A stretch of 64,000 bases of DNA from Psychrobacter sp. 72-O-c (GCF_904846605.1 NZ_CAJHBI010000009.1:44819-108818); one strand, 5' to 3'; positions 39,834 to 49,927 are shown, counted from the first letter of the stretch. Notes: generated by a model not told the origin, from the letters alone. Numbers and translations: made by a program.

Positions 39834-40813
39834 TGGCCCGTAGAAAGTGGGAGAATCTGACGGTAACAGATGTTGAATTGGCTTGTAATATTACCGATGA
39901 AACAACAGCAGATAACAGACCACTTTTCGCAGACTATGCTCAGCTTTATCTTGATAGCTTAGATAGCGGCAATACAGGCACTAGGCGTAAATATAAAGGC
40001 ATCCTCAAAAATAAGTGGATGCCTTTTTTTGCATCTATGTTTCTAGCTGATATAACACCGGCAATGGTGCGCACCGCGCTCGCACAGAATGACTTTAGCA
40101 GCGCTAAAACTGCTAATGACGCACTCACGCCACTGCGCGGGGTGTTTGATTTAGCCTTTATTGATGAGGTTATTGAAGAGTTGCCCACTAAACGTATACG
40201 TAACAAGAAAACTCAAAAGGATGAGCCAGATCCTTTTTTGCCTGATGAGCGTTTGGCCATACTTGATTATATGCAAAGCCATTGGACGGATGATAAAGAA
40301 ATTTGGTATTTATACTTTGTCTGGCAGTTTTGGACTGGTTGTCGCCCTGGTGAAACTTTGGCCATTGATTGGGCCGACATAGATATCAGCAATCGATTGG
40401 CCAAAATAAGCAAGACGTTGAGCAGTGGTATGGTTCAGTTATCAACTAAGACTAACGAGATCCGCAATATCCATCTAAATGATAAAGTTTTGGCAGTGTT
40501 GGGTAGACTCAAGCAGCTCACTGGTCACCAATCGCGACTGTTTATCAGCTTACATACTGATGAGCCATGGACACGACCCGATAAATTATCCGAAAAGTTT
40601 CAGGAAGTACTGCTAGTGGTCAGCATAAGAGCACGCCCCGCTTATAATTGTCGCCATACTTACGCGACTACGATGCTTAATAGTATGATTGATGTTTCTG
40701 CAGCGGCGTATCAAATGGGCCATGATATTATTACGTTCACTAAAATCTATGCGAAATGGATAAATACCGAACGTATGCAAGCTGAGATGATGAAGCTGGA
40801 TTATGGCGACTAA
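39677..40813 (+). CDS. int: Tyrosine integrase with DUF3596 arm-binding domain
   Basis: The 378-residue protein (GTG start) has an N-terminal DUF3596 arm-binding domain (KGVRVRGDSVEINIPIGGERC). A central SAM-like core-binding domain is at about 80-170. The catalytic domain has R223 in WTGCRPGE, K258, R326 in YNCRHTYAT (Y323 in place of the usual histidine, common in this subfamily), H349 in MGHD and Y358 as nucleophile in FTKIYAKW. It would insert the phage into the tRNA-Leu 3' end 140 bp downstream. The large overlap with xis is unusual. Confidence 0.92.
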   Translation: MDESAGYPKGVRVRGDSVEINIPIGGERCSFTLPYTATPKNIAQAGKLRASLMARRKWENLTVTDVELACNITDETTADNRPLFADYAQLYLDSLDSGNTGTRRKYKGILKNKWMPFFASMFLADITPAMVRTALAQNDFSSAKTANDALTPLRGVFDLAFIDEVIEELPTKRIRNKKTQKDEPDPFLPDERLAILDYMQSHWTDDKEIWYLYFVWQFWTGCRPGETLAIDWADIDISNRLAKISKTLSSGMVQLSTKTNEIRNIHLNDKVLAVLGRLKQLTGHQSRLFISLHTDEPWTRPDKLSEKFQEVLLVVSIRARPAYNCRHTYATTMLNSMIDVSAAAYQMGHDIITFTKIYAKWINTERMQAEMMKLDYGD

Positions 40814-40852
40814 GTTGGTACCCTTATCAATGAAGCTACCAAATTTTAGACA

Positions 40853-40887
40853 CAAAAAAAGCCCCGCTTGAAAGCGGGGCTTTTATA
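40853..40887. terminator. Bidirectional terminator between integrase and tRNA-Leu
   Basis: GCCCCGCTT/AAGCGGGGC with a two-base loop (40861-40880), T-run on both strands. It ends the integrase transcript and also serves the tRNA-Leu gene, whose own terminator was moved 40 kb away by integration. Confidence 0.9.
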
Positions 40888-40888
40888 T

Positions 40889-40910
40889 AACTGCGACAAA
40901 ATCGCGACAA
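40889..40910. other. Candidate integrase arm-type site, right
   Basis: AACTGCG-A-CAAAA-TCGCGACAA resembles 1181-1203 on the other side of the att core. The GCGACAA half is repeated twice within it. Confidence 0.4.
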
Positions 40911-40952
40911 TTATTAATTAGGTTTGAGACTTACTATATAAATCAACTACTT

Positions 40953-40983
40953 AAATGGTGGGGCTGGAGAGACTCGAACTCTC
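40953..40983. repeat. attR core: 31-bp repeat within tRNA-Leu
   Basis: Identical to 1054-1084. It covers the 3' CCA end, acceptor strand and T-arm of the intact tRNA, so the phage carries a tRNA tail that restores the gene. Confidence 0.93.
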
Positions 40984-41040
40984 ACACCTTGCGGCGCTAG
41001 AACCTAAATCTAGTGCGTCTACCAATTCCGCCACAGCCCC
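40956..41040 (-). tRNA. tRNA-Leu (anticodon UAG)
   Basis: Eighty-five nucleotides including the encoded CCA. Acceptor GGGGCTG pairs with CAGCCCC, discriminator A. Anticodon arm CTAGA-TTTAGGT-TCTAG gives anticodon TAG (reads CUA and other CUN codons). A long variable arm (GCGCCGCAAGGTGT type) is as expected for class II leucine tRNA. T-arm GAGAG-TTCGAGT-CTCTC. This is the integration site of the prophage. Confidence 0.96.
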
Positions 41041-41127
41041 ATTGTCGTTACTCTATCATCATTAATGTTTAAATTCAAACATCATTCAAATAGCTAACTG
41101 ATTCGGTAGTGCGTCTCAGTGGTTGGC

Positions 41128-41155
41128 ATTATATAGAGTTTGAATGGTTTGGCAA
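41128..41155 (-). promoter_or_regulatory. Promoter of tRNA-Leu
   Basis: On the minus strand TTGCCA (41150-41155), 16-bp spacer, perfect TATAAT (41128-41133), then a GC-containing discriminator. It lies about 88 bp upstream of the mature 5' end. Confidence 0.65.
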
Positions 41156-41237
41156 GCCCTTTACACAATTATTTTTGAATTATTCGCATTTTTTTGTACT
41201 TGATTTTATAAATATTTGATATTGCTAATTTTTTATA

Positions 41238-43088
41238 TCAGTCTTTTTGCGTGTTTGGTTGCTCTTCTGCCTGACTTCCTGATATAGAAACATTCAATTG
41301 CTGAAGCTTACGAGTCAGCGTATTGCGGCCCCAACCTAATAGATTGGCCGCGGCTATTTTTTTACCATCACTGTGATTGAGAGCGGCGATTAGTAATACG
41401 CGCTCAAACTCAGGCGCTGCTGTTTGCAAAATATCTACTTCGCCTTTTTTTAGCGAATGCTCAGCCCAATCTGCCAATGCTTGCTGCCAGCTTGGGTTAG
41501 CAGATGGATAGGGCAGCGAAGCTGTCGGTTGTGAATGCATCGTGCTATTTGCTCCTGCAATCTGCGGAATAGCTTGTGACGTGGCTTGAGTGTTATTTTG
41601 ACCATCAGATTGTTGCGTAAAGCTTTGATGATTATGGACGTTGGTATTTAGGGGTATATCGACATCAGCTAGCAACTCTGGTGGTAGATCCTCAGTTAAT
41701 ACGGTGTCTCCAGTTGCCATGACCGTCAGCCATAGACAAACGTTTTCAAGTTGGCGGACATTACCGCGCCAGTCAAAGGCTTGCATAATTTGTAGGGCAT
41801 TAGGATGTAGTTGTTTGGGAGCAGTGTTCATTTGCTCACCTGCACGCTGCATAAAGTGGGTAGTTAGTTCTGCAATATCTTCACGACGTGCCCTTAGTGG
41901 CGGTAGGGGTAGACGAATAACATTAAGGCGATAAAATAAATCTTCACGAAACCTGCCTTGCTGTACGAGATGCTCTAAGTTTTGATGCGTGGCCGCAATA
42001 ATGCGCACATCGACTTTGACCGGCTGCTGACCGCCAACACGATAAAACTCGCCATTAGCCAAGACTCGGAGTAATCGTGTCTGCGTGCTAAAGGGCATGT
42101 CACCAATTTCGTCTAAAAATAACGTACCGCCATTTGCCTGCTCAAATCGACCTTGTCTTTGCGTGGTTGCGCCCGTGAATGCGCCTTTTTCATGGCCAAA
42201 TAGCTCAGATTCAATCAAATCATGTGGAATGGCTGCCATATTAAGCGCAATGAAGGGTTGCTGTTTACGCGGTGAATGTTGATGTAAGGCGCTGGCAACC
42301 AGCTCTTTGCCCGTACCTGACTCTCCGGTAATTAGAACCGTAATCGGTGAGTGAGCCAAGCGTCCAACCGCGCGAAAGACGGTTTGCATGGCTTGTGACT
42401 GGCCAATAATGCCGCTGGGATTACTATTGGCATTGCTATTAGTTTGAATGTTGGAGCTGCTAGCTGGCTTGTTATTAGAGTTAGGTTTGCTTTCTTTTTT
42501 TGCGCTAGTTTTTGTTTTAGAATCAAGTGTTACATCGGTATTAGTGTCAGTTTTAGTTGTTTTATCAGGTGTATTACCAGCGGGCTGATCATTAGTAGTT
42601 GGCGGCTTATTGATAGTGCTAGAGTTAATCGCTTTATAGATAGTTGCAACCGCATCATCTAAGTCAAAGGGCTTGGGCAAGTAGTCAAAAGCGCCGGTTT
42701 GATAGCTATTAATCGCAGAGGTCAGATCTGAATGAGCCGTCATAATAACGATGGGCAGATCAGGAAACTGCTTGTGTACCCAGTCACTAAACGATAAGCC
42801 ATCCATTAACGGCATGCGGATATCGGTTAAGATGACATCGGGTAGCTGGGAGGTGGGTTCGCGCTGTTGCAAGATATCGTTAAGACGGGTCCACGCTGCT
42901 TGTGCTTGCGTGAAGCTAATGACCTCCAGACCAGCATCCACAAAAGTATCAGCTAATACCAAGCGTAGTGCTGCGTCGTCATCGATGAGCCATAAGGTTG
43001 AAGGATTTTCCCGAAGCGTATTATCGCTAATCGCTGTGGATAATTGGTGATTATTTCCAGAAGTAGGGTTAATGCTGTGGTCAGTCAT
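41238..43088 (-). CDS. ntrC: Nitrogen regulation response regulator NtrC (long linker variant)
   Basis: Receiver domain (about 30-150) with D89 as phosphate acceptor in ILTDIRMP, T117 and K139. Sigma-54 AAA domain with Walker A GESGTGKE (255-262) and the sigma-54 loop GAFTGA (302-307). C-terminal Fis-like HTH (AAANLLGWGRNTLTRKLQQL). At 616 residues it is far longer than E. coli NtrC (469). A linker rich in Thr, Asn, Lys and Ser (about 157-225) and another Gln/Asn/Ser-rich insertion before the HTH (about 490-545) account for the difference. Cotranscribed with ntrB upstream. Confidence 0.92.
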   Translation of the reverse strand: MTDHSINPTSGNNHQLSTAISDNTLRENPSTLWLIDDDAALRLVLADTFVDAGLEVISFTQAQAAWTRLNDILQQREPTSQLPDVILTDIRMPLMDGLSFSDWVHKQFPDLPIVIMTAHSDLTSAINSYQTGAFDYLPKPFDLDDAVATIYKAINSSTINKPPTTNDQPAGNTPDKTTKTDTNTDVTLDSKTKTSAKKESKPNSNNKPASSSNIQTNSNANSNPSGIIGQSQAMQTVFRAVGRLAHSPITVLITGESGTGKELVASALHQHSPRKQQPFIALNMAAIPHDLIESELFGHEKGAFTGATTQRQGRFEQANGGTLFLDEIGDMPFSTQTRLLRVLANGEFYRVGGQQPVKVDVRIIAATHQNLEHLVQQGRFREDLFYRLNVIRLPLPPLRARREDIAELTTHFMQRAGEQMNTAPKQLHPNALQIMQAFDWRGNVRQLENVCLWLTVMATGDTVLTEDLPPELLADVDIPLNTNVHNHQSFTQQSDGQNNTQATSQAIPQIAGANSTMHSQPTASLPYPSANPSWQQALADWAEHSLKKGEVDILQTAAPEFERVLLIAALNHSDGKKIAAANLLGWGRNTLTRKLQQLNVSISGSQAEEQPNTQKD

Positions 43089-43139
43089 ATCTAAGCCTTA
43101 ATGAGCTGTTATGTCGGAGCTATTATTTAAAAGCCGCAT

Positions 43140-44495
43140 TTAAGTGGTAGGTGCTGGCTGGCTAAACGGTAAATATACTGTAAAGTGCGTTTGCCCGCGG
43201 ACTGAGCTGACGTCAATCATACCATGATGTCGGTTGATAATATCTTGCACGATAGCCAGTCCTAAACCTGTTCCTGACGCACGGCTAGTCACCATAGGAA
43301 AAAATATCTGTCCGATAAGCAGTGGGTCGATACCGCTACCATTATCAGTTAAGGTAATTTTTAACGCTTTTTTGTGCTGCTGACTACCAATAGTATGCTG
43401 AAAGACAACCCGGGTCTGAATGTGTAATTGCGCTTGATAGTCGGGGTCTATCTCTGAGTGAGTGGTTTGTAAATCATTAGATTCTAACAATTCATGTTGC
43501 TGAGGCGTTTGCTCAAATTCAGTCATAGACTCACAAGCATTGTTGATTAGGTTTAAGAATACTTGAATCAATTGATCTTCATCAGCACACAGCTCTGGCA
43601 AGGACAAGTCATAGTCGCGCTCTAACGCAACTTTTGGGTACTGGCTGAGCACCAGTGTCAAGACGTGCTCAATAGGCTCATGAATATTCATCATTTGCCA
43701 TTTTGGTAATTGATTGGAGCCAAGCAATTGGCCGATAAGTTGGGTCAAGCGATCCGTTTCTGAGATGATAATATCGGTATAAGTGCGTAGTTTTTTTACG
43801 GTTGCTTGAAAATTTTGATCCGTATTTGAGCTGGCCATAACAGTAGAGTTTGTAGGCATAGCAAGGTCACCAAACTTGACAAACTGGCGTTGTAACAGTT
43901 GTGCGGCCCCGCGAATGCCAGCCAGCGGATTTTTAATCTCATGAGCGACAGAGCGGAGCATGTGACGGGCAACGCTGTGTTGTTGTTGCCGTTGCTCCTC
44001 CCCTGAGATACGACTTTGGCGGTCTTTACCCCACATCTCGACGATAAAATAAGCCTGCTGCTGGTAGATGACGGGGGTCACACTATAGTCAATGGACAGC
44101 ATTGCACCACCGTTCAGCTGCGGATTTATCATGTGGTCATGGTCGATAAAAGGCTGCTGATATTGCTTTGCTTGATTAAAGCGTTCGGTTAAAGTGCACG
44201 TTTTATCTCCACTAGCTATTCTATCTTTAGCGGTTTTCTCATTGACATGGCCGTCATTCAGACTGTCGCTATCTATAACATTATTGCTTTTTAGCGGTAA
44301 TTCTTCAGGTGCGAGCAGTGCCAATATAGACTGATTTAATAGTCGTGCACGGCTGATCGCCAATAACTGTTCAGCTTGGGCATTCAACCATATGATGGAC
44401 AGATCATCATTGACTAATAAGATAGCAGTAAATAAATGTTGTGACATAAAGGCTAAGTCAGGAGTCGATTTAAAGGTTGTGGGATCAGCTGTCAT
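43140..44495 (-). CDS. ntrB: Nitrogen regulation sensor kinase NtrB
   Basis: The 451-residue histidine kinase has an N-terminal PAS domain (residues 20-150, with an insertion of about 40 residues). H185 lies in VAHEIKNPLAGIRGAAQLLQ, the NtrB H-box. The ATPase domain includes NLINNACESM, DNGSGID and GTGLGLAIVQDII. In E. coli it phosphorylates or dephosphorylates NtrC according to PII (glutamine) state. It lacks transmembrane segments, as usual. The ntrC start lies 51 bp beyond its stop. Confidence 0.92.
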   Translation of the reverse strand: MTADPTTFKSTPDLAFMSQHLFTAILLVNDDLSIIWLNAQAEQLLAISRARLLNQSILALLAPEELPLKSNNVIDSDSLNDGHVNEKTAKDRIASGDKTCTLTERFNQAKQYQQPFIDHDHMINPQLNGGAMLSIDYSVTPVIYQQQAYFIVEMWGKDRQSRISGEEQRQQQHSVARHMLRSVAHEIKNPLAGIRGAAQLLQRQFVKFGDLAMPTNSTVMASSNTDQNFQATVKKLRTYTDIIISETDRLTQLIGQLLGSNQLPKWQMMNIHEPIEHVLTLVLSQYPKVALERDYDLSLPELCADEDQLIQVFLNLINNACESMTEFEQTPQQHELLESNDLQTTHSEIDPDYQAQLHIQTRVVFQHTIGSQQHKKALKITLTDNGSGIDPLLIGQIFFPMVTSRASGTGLGLAIVQDIINRHHGMIDVSSVRGQTHFTVYLPFSQPAPTT

Positions 44496-44630
44496 TGTAA
44501 ACGCCTCGTTGATGAGTAGATGCAGCGTAATATTTAACCATAAATCAACACACTAGCGCGGCAAAACTGGTGATTCTCACAAAAAAAACGTACAATGCGC
44601 TGAGCCAATTTATCTCTAGCAAGGTCAGCC

Positions 44631-46214
44631 ATGCCCAAAACTTCTACCCAACCAGTCAATACCAACATAGCAACAGCGCTTTCAGCTTCAACAACGCCAA
44701 AAGACACGGCTACTATGTTTAATCCTGCCCAAAGCCAAATTCAGAGCCCACCAGACAGTGCTCAGCCCCAACATTCTAAAGCCAGCCATCATAAGGCCAA
44801 TCACAATCAAAACCGTAGCATCGCACAAAGTAGCGATGCAACTACTAGCGCGACAGCTTCTAGTCCGGCAACGGCTGCGCCAAAGATTGGTTTTGTGTCG
44901 CTTGGTTGCCCTAAGGCGTTGGTCGATAGTGAGCGCATTATCACAGAGCTGACTCGTGATGGTTATCAAGTGGCTAGTGATTACTCAGGTGCTGATTTAG
45001 TCGTGGTCAATACTTGCGGTTTCATTGAATCCGCCGTACAAGAGTCGCTAGATGCCATCGGTGAGGCCATTAGTAAGAATGGCAAAGTTATCGTCACTGG
45101 TTGCTTGGGTAAAGAGGCGGATAAAATACGCCAAATGCATCCGGCAGTATTGGCAGTCACTGGCGCACATGCCTACGACGAGGTCATTAGAGCCGTCGCA
45201 TTGCATGTACCGAAGCCTGACCGTAGTACCGATAAAGATTATAATCCTAAGATAGATTTGATTAATGAGGCGGGAATTAAATTAACGCCCAGTCATTATG
45301 CTTATTTAAAGATTTCAGAAGGCTGTAATCATCTCTGTACTTTTTGTATTATTCCAAGTATGCGTGGGAAATTAGTCTCACGCCCGATTGATAGTGTGAT
45401 GAACGAAGCAATGGCGCTTAAGAACGCTGGGGTCAAAGAGCTGCTGATTATCTCGCAAGATACTTCTGCCTATGGGCTGGATATCAAGTATAAGACCAGC
45501 TTTTGGAATGGTATGCCGCTCAAGTCTAAATTTTATGACTTATGCCAAGCGCTAAATCAATTAGGCATATGGGTGCGTTTACATTACGTTTATCCGTATC
45601 CACATGTGGATAAAGTAGTTGAACTTATGGGCGAAAAGAAGCTTTTGCCTTACCTCGATATTCCATTTCAACATGCCAGCCATAGCGTCCTAAAAGCGAT
45701 GAAACGCCCAGCTCATAGCGAAAATACCTTAGCGCGTATTCACGCTTGGCGCGCGATTTGTCCTGATATTGTCATTCGCTCAACGTTTATAGTCGGCTTC
45801 CCGGGCGAAACCGAAGAAGATTTCCAATGTTTGCTTGATTGGTTAGTTGAGGCTCGCCTTGATCGAGTGGGCGCTTTTACTTATTCAGACGTAGAAGGCG
45901 CAGTTGCCAATGACTTGCCCAATCCAGTGCCTGAAGAAATTAAACAAGAACGTTATGAGCGTTTCATGGCCTTACAGCAACAGATATCCGCGCAGAAGCT
46001 GCAAGAGAAAATTGGTAAGACCTTAACGGTATTGGTCGATGAGATTGATAGCGAAGAGAATATCGCTATTTGTCGCAGCTATGCGGATGCGCCAGAAATT
46101 GACGGCCACGTCTATGTGGATGATATTAATCCTGCGGTACAAGTGGGACAATTTTTAACGGTTACTATTGACGATGCTAGCGAATACGACTTATTTGCCA
46201 GTTACAGCCATTGA
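44631..46214 (+). CDS. rimO: Ribosomal protein S12 methylthiotransferase RimO
   Basis: The core begins at about residue 84. The N-terminal UPF0004 domain has C93, C129 and C158 for one iron-sulphur cluster. The radical SAM domain has C232-x3-C236-x2-C239 (GCNHLCTFC) for the other. A C-terminal TRAM domain is present. RimO adds a methylthio group to an aspartate of ribosomal protein S12. The first about 83 residues are Ser/Thr/Gln/Ala-rich, low complexity and absent from E. coli RimO; a later start is possible (for example the ATG at 44715). A terminator follows. Confidence 0.93.
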   Translation: MPKTSTQPVNTNIATALSASTTPKDTATMFNPAQSQIQSPPDSAQPQHSKASHHKANHNQNRSIAQSSDATTSATASSPATAAPKIGFVSLGCPKALVDSERIITELTRDGYQVASDYSGADLVVVNTCGFIESAVQESLDAIGEAISKNGKVIVTGCLGKEADKIRQMHPAVLAVTGAHAYDEVIRAVALHVPKPDRSTDKDYNPKIDLINEAGIKLTPSHYAYLKISEGCNHLCTFCIIPSMRGKLVSRPIDSVMNEAMALKNAGVKELLIISQDTSAYGLDIKYKTSFWNGMPLKSKFYDLCQALNQLGIWVRLHYVYPYPHVDKVVELMGEKKLLPYLDIPFQHASHSVLKAMKRPAHSENTLARIHAWRAICPDIVIRSTFIVGFPGETEEDFQCLLDWLVEARLDRVGAFTYSDVEGAVANDLPNPVPEEIKQERYERFMALQQQISAQKLQEKIGKTLTVLVDEIDSEENIAICRSYADAPEIDGHVYVDDINPAVQVGQFLTVTIDDASEYDLFASYSH

Positions 46215-46257
46215 AGAAGTATATCCATTAGAGAAACGGATTCGCAATTCAATGTAA

Positions 46258-46283
46258 AGATTGCCCAATAGTGGGCAGTTTTT
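46258..46283 (+). terminator. Terminator after rimO
   Basis: TGCCCA/TGGGCA stem with a short ATAG-type loop, then GTTTTTG on the + strand. Confidence 0.75.
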
Positions 46284-46408
46284 GCTACAATTAGCGCAAT
46301 TTAACCTGTTTAGCAAATCTTGGTCTATAGGCTAACTCTATTTGTGTTTTAACGATTTCTATTTGTATATTAACGACCATTATAATTCAATGATAACAAG
46401 GTGACCCC

Positions 46409-47134
46409 ATGTCTGATAAAAATCCCCGTTACTCTCGTATATTGCTTAAACTCTCAGGCGAAGCCTTAGCTGGCGGTAAAGATATGGGCATTGATACTGA
46501 AGTACTAGACAAGATGAGCTTGTCTATCGCGCACCTGCGGGGTCTTGGGGTGCAAGTCGGCATCGTGGTCGGTGGTGGTAACTTATATCGCGGCGCGCAG
46601 CTACAAAAAGAAGGCCTAGTTGGCCGTGTTACCGGTGATCAAATGGGAATGCTAGCGACCGTAATGAACGGTCTGGCAATGCGTGATGCGCTTGAGCGCC
46701 GTAATATCAAAACGCGCTTGATGTCAGCCTTGCCCATTGGCGAAGTGACCGAAAGCTATAGTAGCCGTAACGCTATTCGCTATCTTAAAAATGGCGAAGT
46801 TTGTATCTTTGTTGCCGGTACCGGTAATCCGTTCTTTACTACTGATACCGCCGCTTGTCTGCGCGGCATTGAAATTGAAGCGGGTTTGATTCTTAAAGCG
46901 ACTAAAGTCGATGGCGTCTATGATAAAGACCCAAGCTTGCATGCTGATGCGGTCAAATATGATGGCCTGACCTTTGACGAAGTGCTTGAGCAAAAACTGG
47001 GTGTGATGGATTTGACTGCCATTGCCTTATGCCGCGAGCACAATGTGCCGTTACAAGTCTTCGATATGACCAAGCCCAATGCATTGTTAAATGTCATTAT
47101 GGGTGAAAACGAAGGCACACGCGTTTATCATTGA
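46409..47134 (+). CDS. pyrH: UMP kinase
   Basis: A 241-residue UMP kinase of the amino-acid kinase fold: [13 protein letters not shown] at the N-terminus binds ATP, then [30 protein letters not shown], and [27 protein letters not shown]. It phosphorylates UMP to UDP in pyrimidine synthesis. Next gene is frr, 89 bp downstream, as in most proteobacteria. rpsB and tsf are not directly upstream, where they often are. Confidence 0.97.
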   Translation: MSDKNPRYSRILLKLSGEALAGGKDMGIDTEVLDKMSLSIAHLRGLGVQVGIVVGGGNLYRGAQLQKEGLVGRVTGDQMGMLATVMNGLAMRDALERRNIKTRLMSALPIGEVTESYSSRNAIRYLKNGEVCIFVAGTGNPFFTTDTAACLRGIEIEAGLILKATKVDGVYDKDPSLHADAVKYDGLTFDEVLEQKLGVMDLTAIALCREHNVPLQVFDMTKPNALLNVIMGENEGTRVYH

Positions 47135-47223
47135 TGCCACGCTATAATTTTTGATAAAAAATCAACCTCCATTAACACCGAACAGTAATGAATATTATCG
47201 GGAACGATAAATAAGGACACGTA

Positions 47224-47778
47224 ATGATTAAAGAGATTAAGCAAGACGGCGAAGCGCGTATGCAAAAAACGTTAGAAGCGCTTGAAAGTACCTTTAGTAA
47301 AGTCCGTACGGGACGCGCGCATCCAGGCATGCTATCGGGCGTGATGGTTAGTTACTATGGTTCAGACACACCGCTCAACCAAGTCGCTAGCGTCAACGTT
47401 GAAGACTCACGCACGCTATTAGTACAGCCATTCGACCGCACTATGGTACAAGCGATAGATAAAGCCATTCGTGAAGCAGATTTGGGTCTGAACCCCATGA
47501 CTGCCGACGTTATCCGTGTACCGATGCCAGCCTTAACAGAAGAAACCCGCCGCGATATGCAAAAGCTAGCACGTGGTGAGGCCGAAAACAGCCGGGTTTC
47601 TATCCGTAATATACGCCGAGATATGATGAACGATATCAAGGACTTAGCCAAAGAAAAAGAAATTTCAGAAGACGATGAACATCGCGCTAGTGATGATATT
47701 CAAAAAATTACGGATAAGTTTATCGAAACCATCGATAGCCGTCTGAGTAAAAAAGAAACTGATTTGATGGCAGTATAA
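47224..47778 (+). CDS. frr: Ribosome recycling factor
   Basis: The 184-residue protein begins [20 protein letters not shown] and has [25 protein letters not shown] and the helical hairpin with [17 protein letters not shown], all of ribosome recycling factor. It splits post-termination ribosomes together with EF-G. A weak imperfect hairpin follows the stop (about 47814-47843). Confidence 0.97.
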   Translation: MIKEIKQDGEARMQKTLEALESTFSKVRTGRAHPGMLSGVMVSYYGSDTPLNQVASVNVEDSRTLLVQPFDRTMVQAIDKAIREADLGLNPMTADVIRVPMPALTEETRRDMQKLARGEAENSRVSIRNIRRDMMNDIKDLAKEKEISEDDEHRASDDIQKITDKFIETIDSRLSKKETDLMAV

Positions 47779-48035
47779 GCAGTCACTTTATTTCTGTCAT
47801 AATTTTAAGCGGATGGCCAGTAGTGTGATGCTATTGGCTGTTTGTCGTTGAGACATTTAGATTGGATAACTAAATGCAAGGGTCGTTACCTCCCGTAATA
47901 CCATATGTTTATGATAAGTTTGTGAAATTTAGAATATGGGCTTTTTAAAAGTCAAAACGCACGTTATTATAAAAAATATGACTTCCTAAGTCGTTAGCAC
48001 TAATAAATTTACCTCAATAATAAGCAGTATAGTCC

Positions 48036-48788
48036 ATGTCAATTTCCGCTCCTTTGGCTCCTGTCCTTGTTCCTCGCCATATTGCTATCATTATGGACGG
48101 TAATAACCGTTATGGTAAAGCCAATGATTTAGGTAAAGGCGAAGGCCATGTTGCCGGCAAAGATGCTTTGGATCCTATCGTCGAGTATTGTCTTGATGCT
48201 GGGATTGAAGTGCTGACTGTGTTTGCCTTTTCAAGTGAAAACTGGCAACGTCCACCGAGTGAGGTGGCGTTACTCATGCATTTATTAGCCTTGACTATTA
48301 ACCAGCAAATGCCGCGTATGCAGAAGTACCGTATTCGGCTGCGTTTTGTTGGTGACCGCAGCCAACTTACTGCTGATTTGCAAGAGTTGATGGCCGATGC
48401 CGAAGCCAAAACGGCTCATTTTGATGCGATGTCATTGGTGATTGCCATCAGCTATGGTGGTCAGTGGGATATTGCTCATGCCGCTCAACAACTTGCGCAG
48501 CAAGTACAAGATGGGCAATTACGTGCAAAGGATATCGATAAAAATATGCTGGGGCAGTATGTACAATTAGCAGACGAGCCAGCGGTAGATATGTTAATAC
48601 GTACTGGCGGCGAATACCGCCTTTCCAACTTTTTATTGTGGCAATCTGCATATGCTGAGCTTTTCTTTACTCAAACGCTATGGCCAAACTTCGAAACAGC
48701 AGAGCTTAAAGCGATGGTAGCAGAGTTTGGCCAACGTCAACGCCGCTTTGGCAAGACCAGTGAGCAGATAGAGACACAGACTTCATAA
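48036..48788 (+). CDS. uppS: Undecaprenyl diphosphate synthase
   Basis: The 250-residue protein has the cis-prenyltransferase signature: catalytic aspartate D21 in IIMDGNNRYGK (the usual GNGRW is GNNRY here), then FAFSSENWQRP, and RTGGEYRLSNFLLWQSAYAELFF. It makes the C55 lipid carrier for peptidoglycan and other envelope polymers. The next gene is cdsA. Confidence 0.95.
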   Translation: MSISAPLAPVLVPRHIAIIMDGNNRYGKANDLGKGEGHVAGKDALDPIVEYCLDAGIEVLTVFAFSSENWQRPPSEVALLMHLLALTINQQMPRMQKYRIRLRFVGDRSQLTADLQELMADAEAKTAHFDAMSLVIAISYGGQWDIAHAAQQLAQQVQDGQLRAKDIDKNMLGQYVQLADEPAVDMLIRTGGEYRLSNFLLWQSAYAELFFTQTLWPNFETAELKAMVAEFGQRQRRFGKTSEQIETQTS

Positions 48789-48964
48789 TCATTAAATTGA
48801 TAATAATTAGAACAATAGTCATTAAATTAACAAGCATCGAAACAATATTTGATTTAAATAAGCCGAACTAAGTAGGGTTAACTGGTATCAATGAGCTGCT
48901 AGCAATTAACTGTTATAATGCATTTTTGACCAGATTTTTCTCATTATTATAAGGCTCGATAAGT

Positions 48965-49774
48965 ATGTGGCAACGGATTAAAACGGCAGTCATCTTAATT
49001 ATTATCGTTGGTATTGCACTGTTTGCGAGCCAAACACCTATTCTTTTTGCGCCCTTGTTGGTAATTAGCGTTATCATTGCTGCCCATGAATGGACAAAAC
49101 TGATGCCAAAATGGCGTCTGCCGGCACGTTTTGTGGTATTAGTGCTGGCGGTAACCCTAGTTTCACTGATGTTTGAAGTGACTTGGGTGTTTTGGTGGGC
49201 GGCGTCATTGGTAATATGGCTAATGGCCCTGTCTTGGGTCGGTAAATTCCCAACACATACCAATTGGTATGGTAAGCAACTGGCACTGATGGGAGTGGTT
49301 ATCCTAACTGCATCCATCACTGCGATGTTTTATTTGTGGCAACTGTCGCCATGGTGGCTACTGTATGTATTCTTGCTAGTCTGGTGTGCTGATAGCGGCG
49401 CCTACTTCGTTGGACGCAAGCTCGGTCGTCGCAAAATGGCACCGAACGTCTCGCCTAATAAAAGTATGGAAGGACTGGCGGGCGGACTTGTTACAGGTTT
49501 GCTGGTGGTTATCGCCATTAGTGTCTTTAAGCTGCAACTGACTGGTGTGGCTCTAGTTGCTTTTGTCATTTTATCAGCGCTGACGATTTTGGTATCGGTA
49601 CTTGGGGACTTATTCGAGTCGATGCTTAAGCGTCGCGCTGGGGTCAAAGATTCAGGCACTTTTCTACCGGGACATGGCGGAATACTTGATCGTATTGATT
49701 CACTGTTGTCTGCGACTCCGATATTTGCACTTGGCTTTTGGGGTCTACAACAGTTGGGTTTATTGGTCGTCTAA
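48965..49774 (+). CDS. cdsA: Phosphatidate cytidylyltransferase
   Basis: An inner-membrane enzyme of 269 residues with about seven transmembrane segments and the CDP-diglyceride synthetase pattern: CADSGAYFVGRKLGRRKMAPNVSPNKSMEG in the middle, GDLFESMLKRRAGVKDSG and LPGHGGILDRIDS near the C-terminus. It makes CDP-diacylglycerol for phospholipids. Confidence 0.95.
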   Translation: MWQRIKTAVILIIIVGIALFASQTPILFAPLLVISVIIAAHEWTKLMPKWRLPARFVVLVLAVTLVSLMFEVTWVFWWAASLVIWLMALSWVGKFPTHTNWYGKQLALMGVVILTASITAMFYLWQLSPWWLLYVFLLVWCADSGAYFVGRKLGRRKMAPNVSPNKSMEGLAGGLVTGLLVVIAISVFKLQLTGVALVAFVILSALTILVSVLGDLFESMLKRRAGVKDSGTFLPGHGGILDRIDSLLSATPIFALGFWGLQQLGLLVV

Positions 49775-49927
49775 ACTCAAACACTTCTCAGCTTTCAAAA
49801 CGCTTTAGTTTTTTGAAAGTAGCCTAGTTTTTTTATCCTTGCTTATACGCTGTTTATCATAGGTATGCTTTTTATTATTTATTCTCTTCATTTTTTGACG
49901 ATATCTTTCATAAAATTATAGGCACGA

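Noticed and set aside
47814..47843. Terminator after frr
   Set aside because: The stem has mismatches and there is no good T-run; kept only as a remark in the frr entry.
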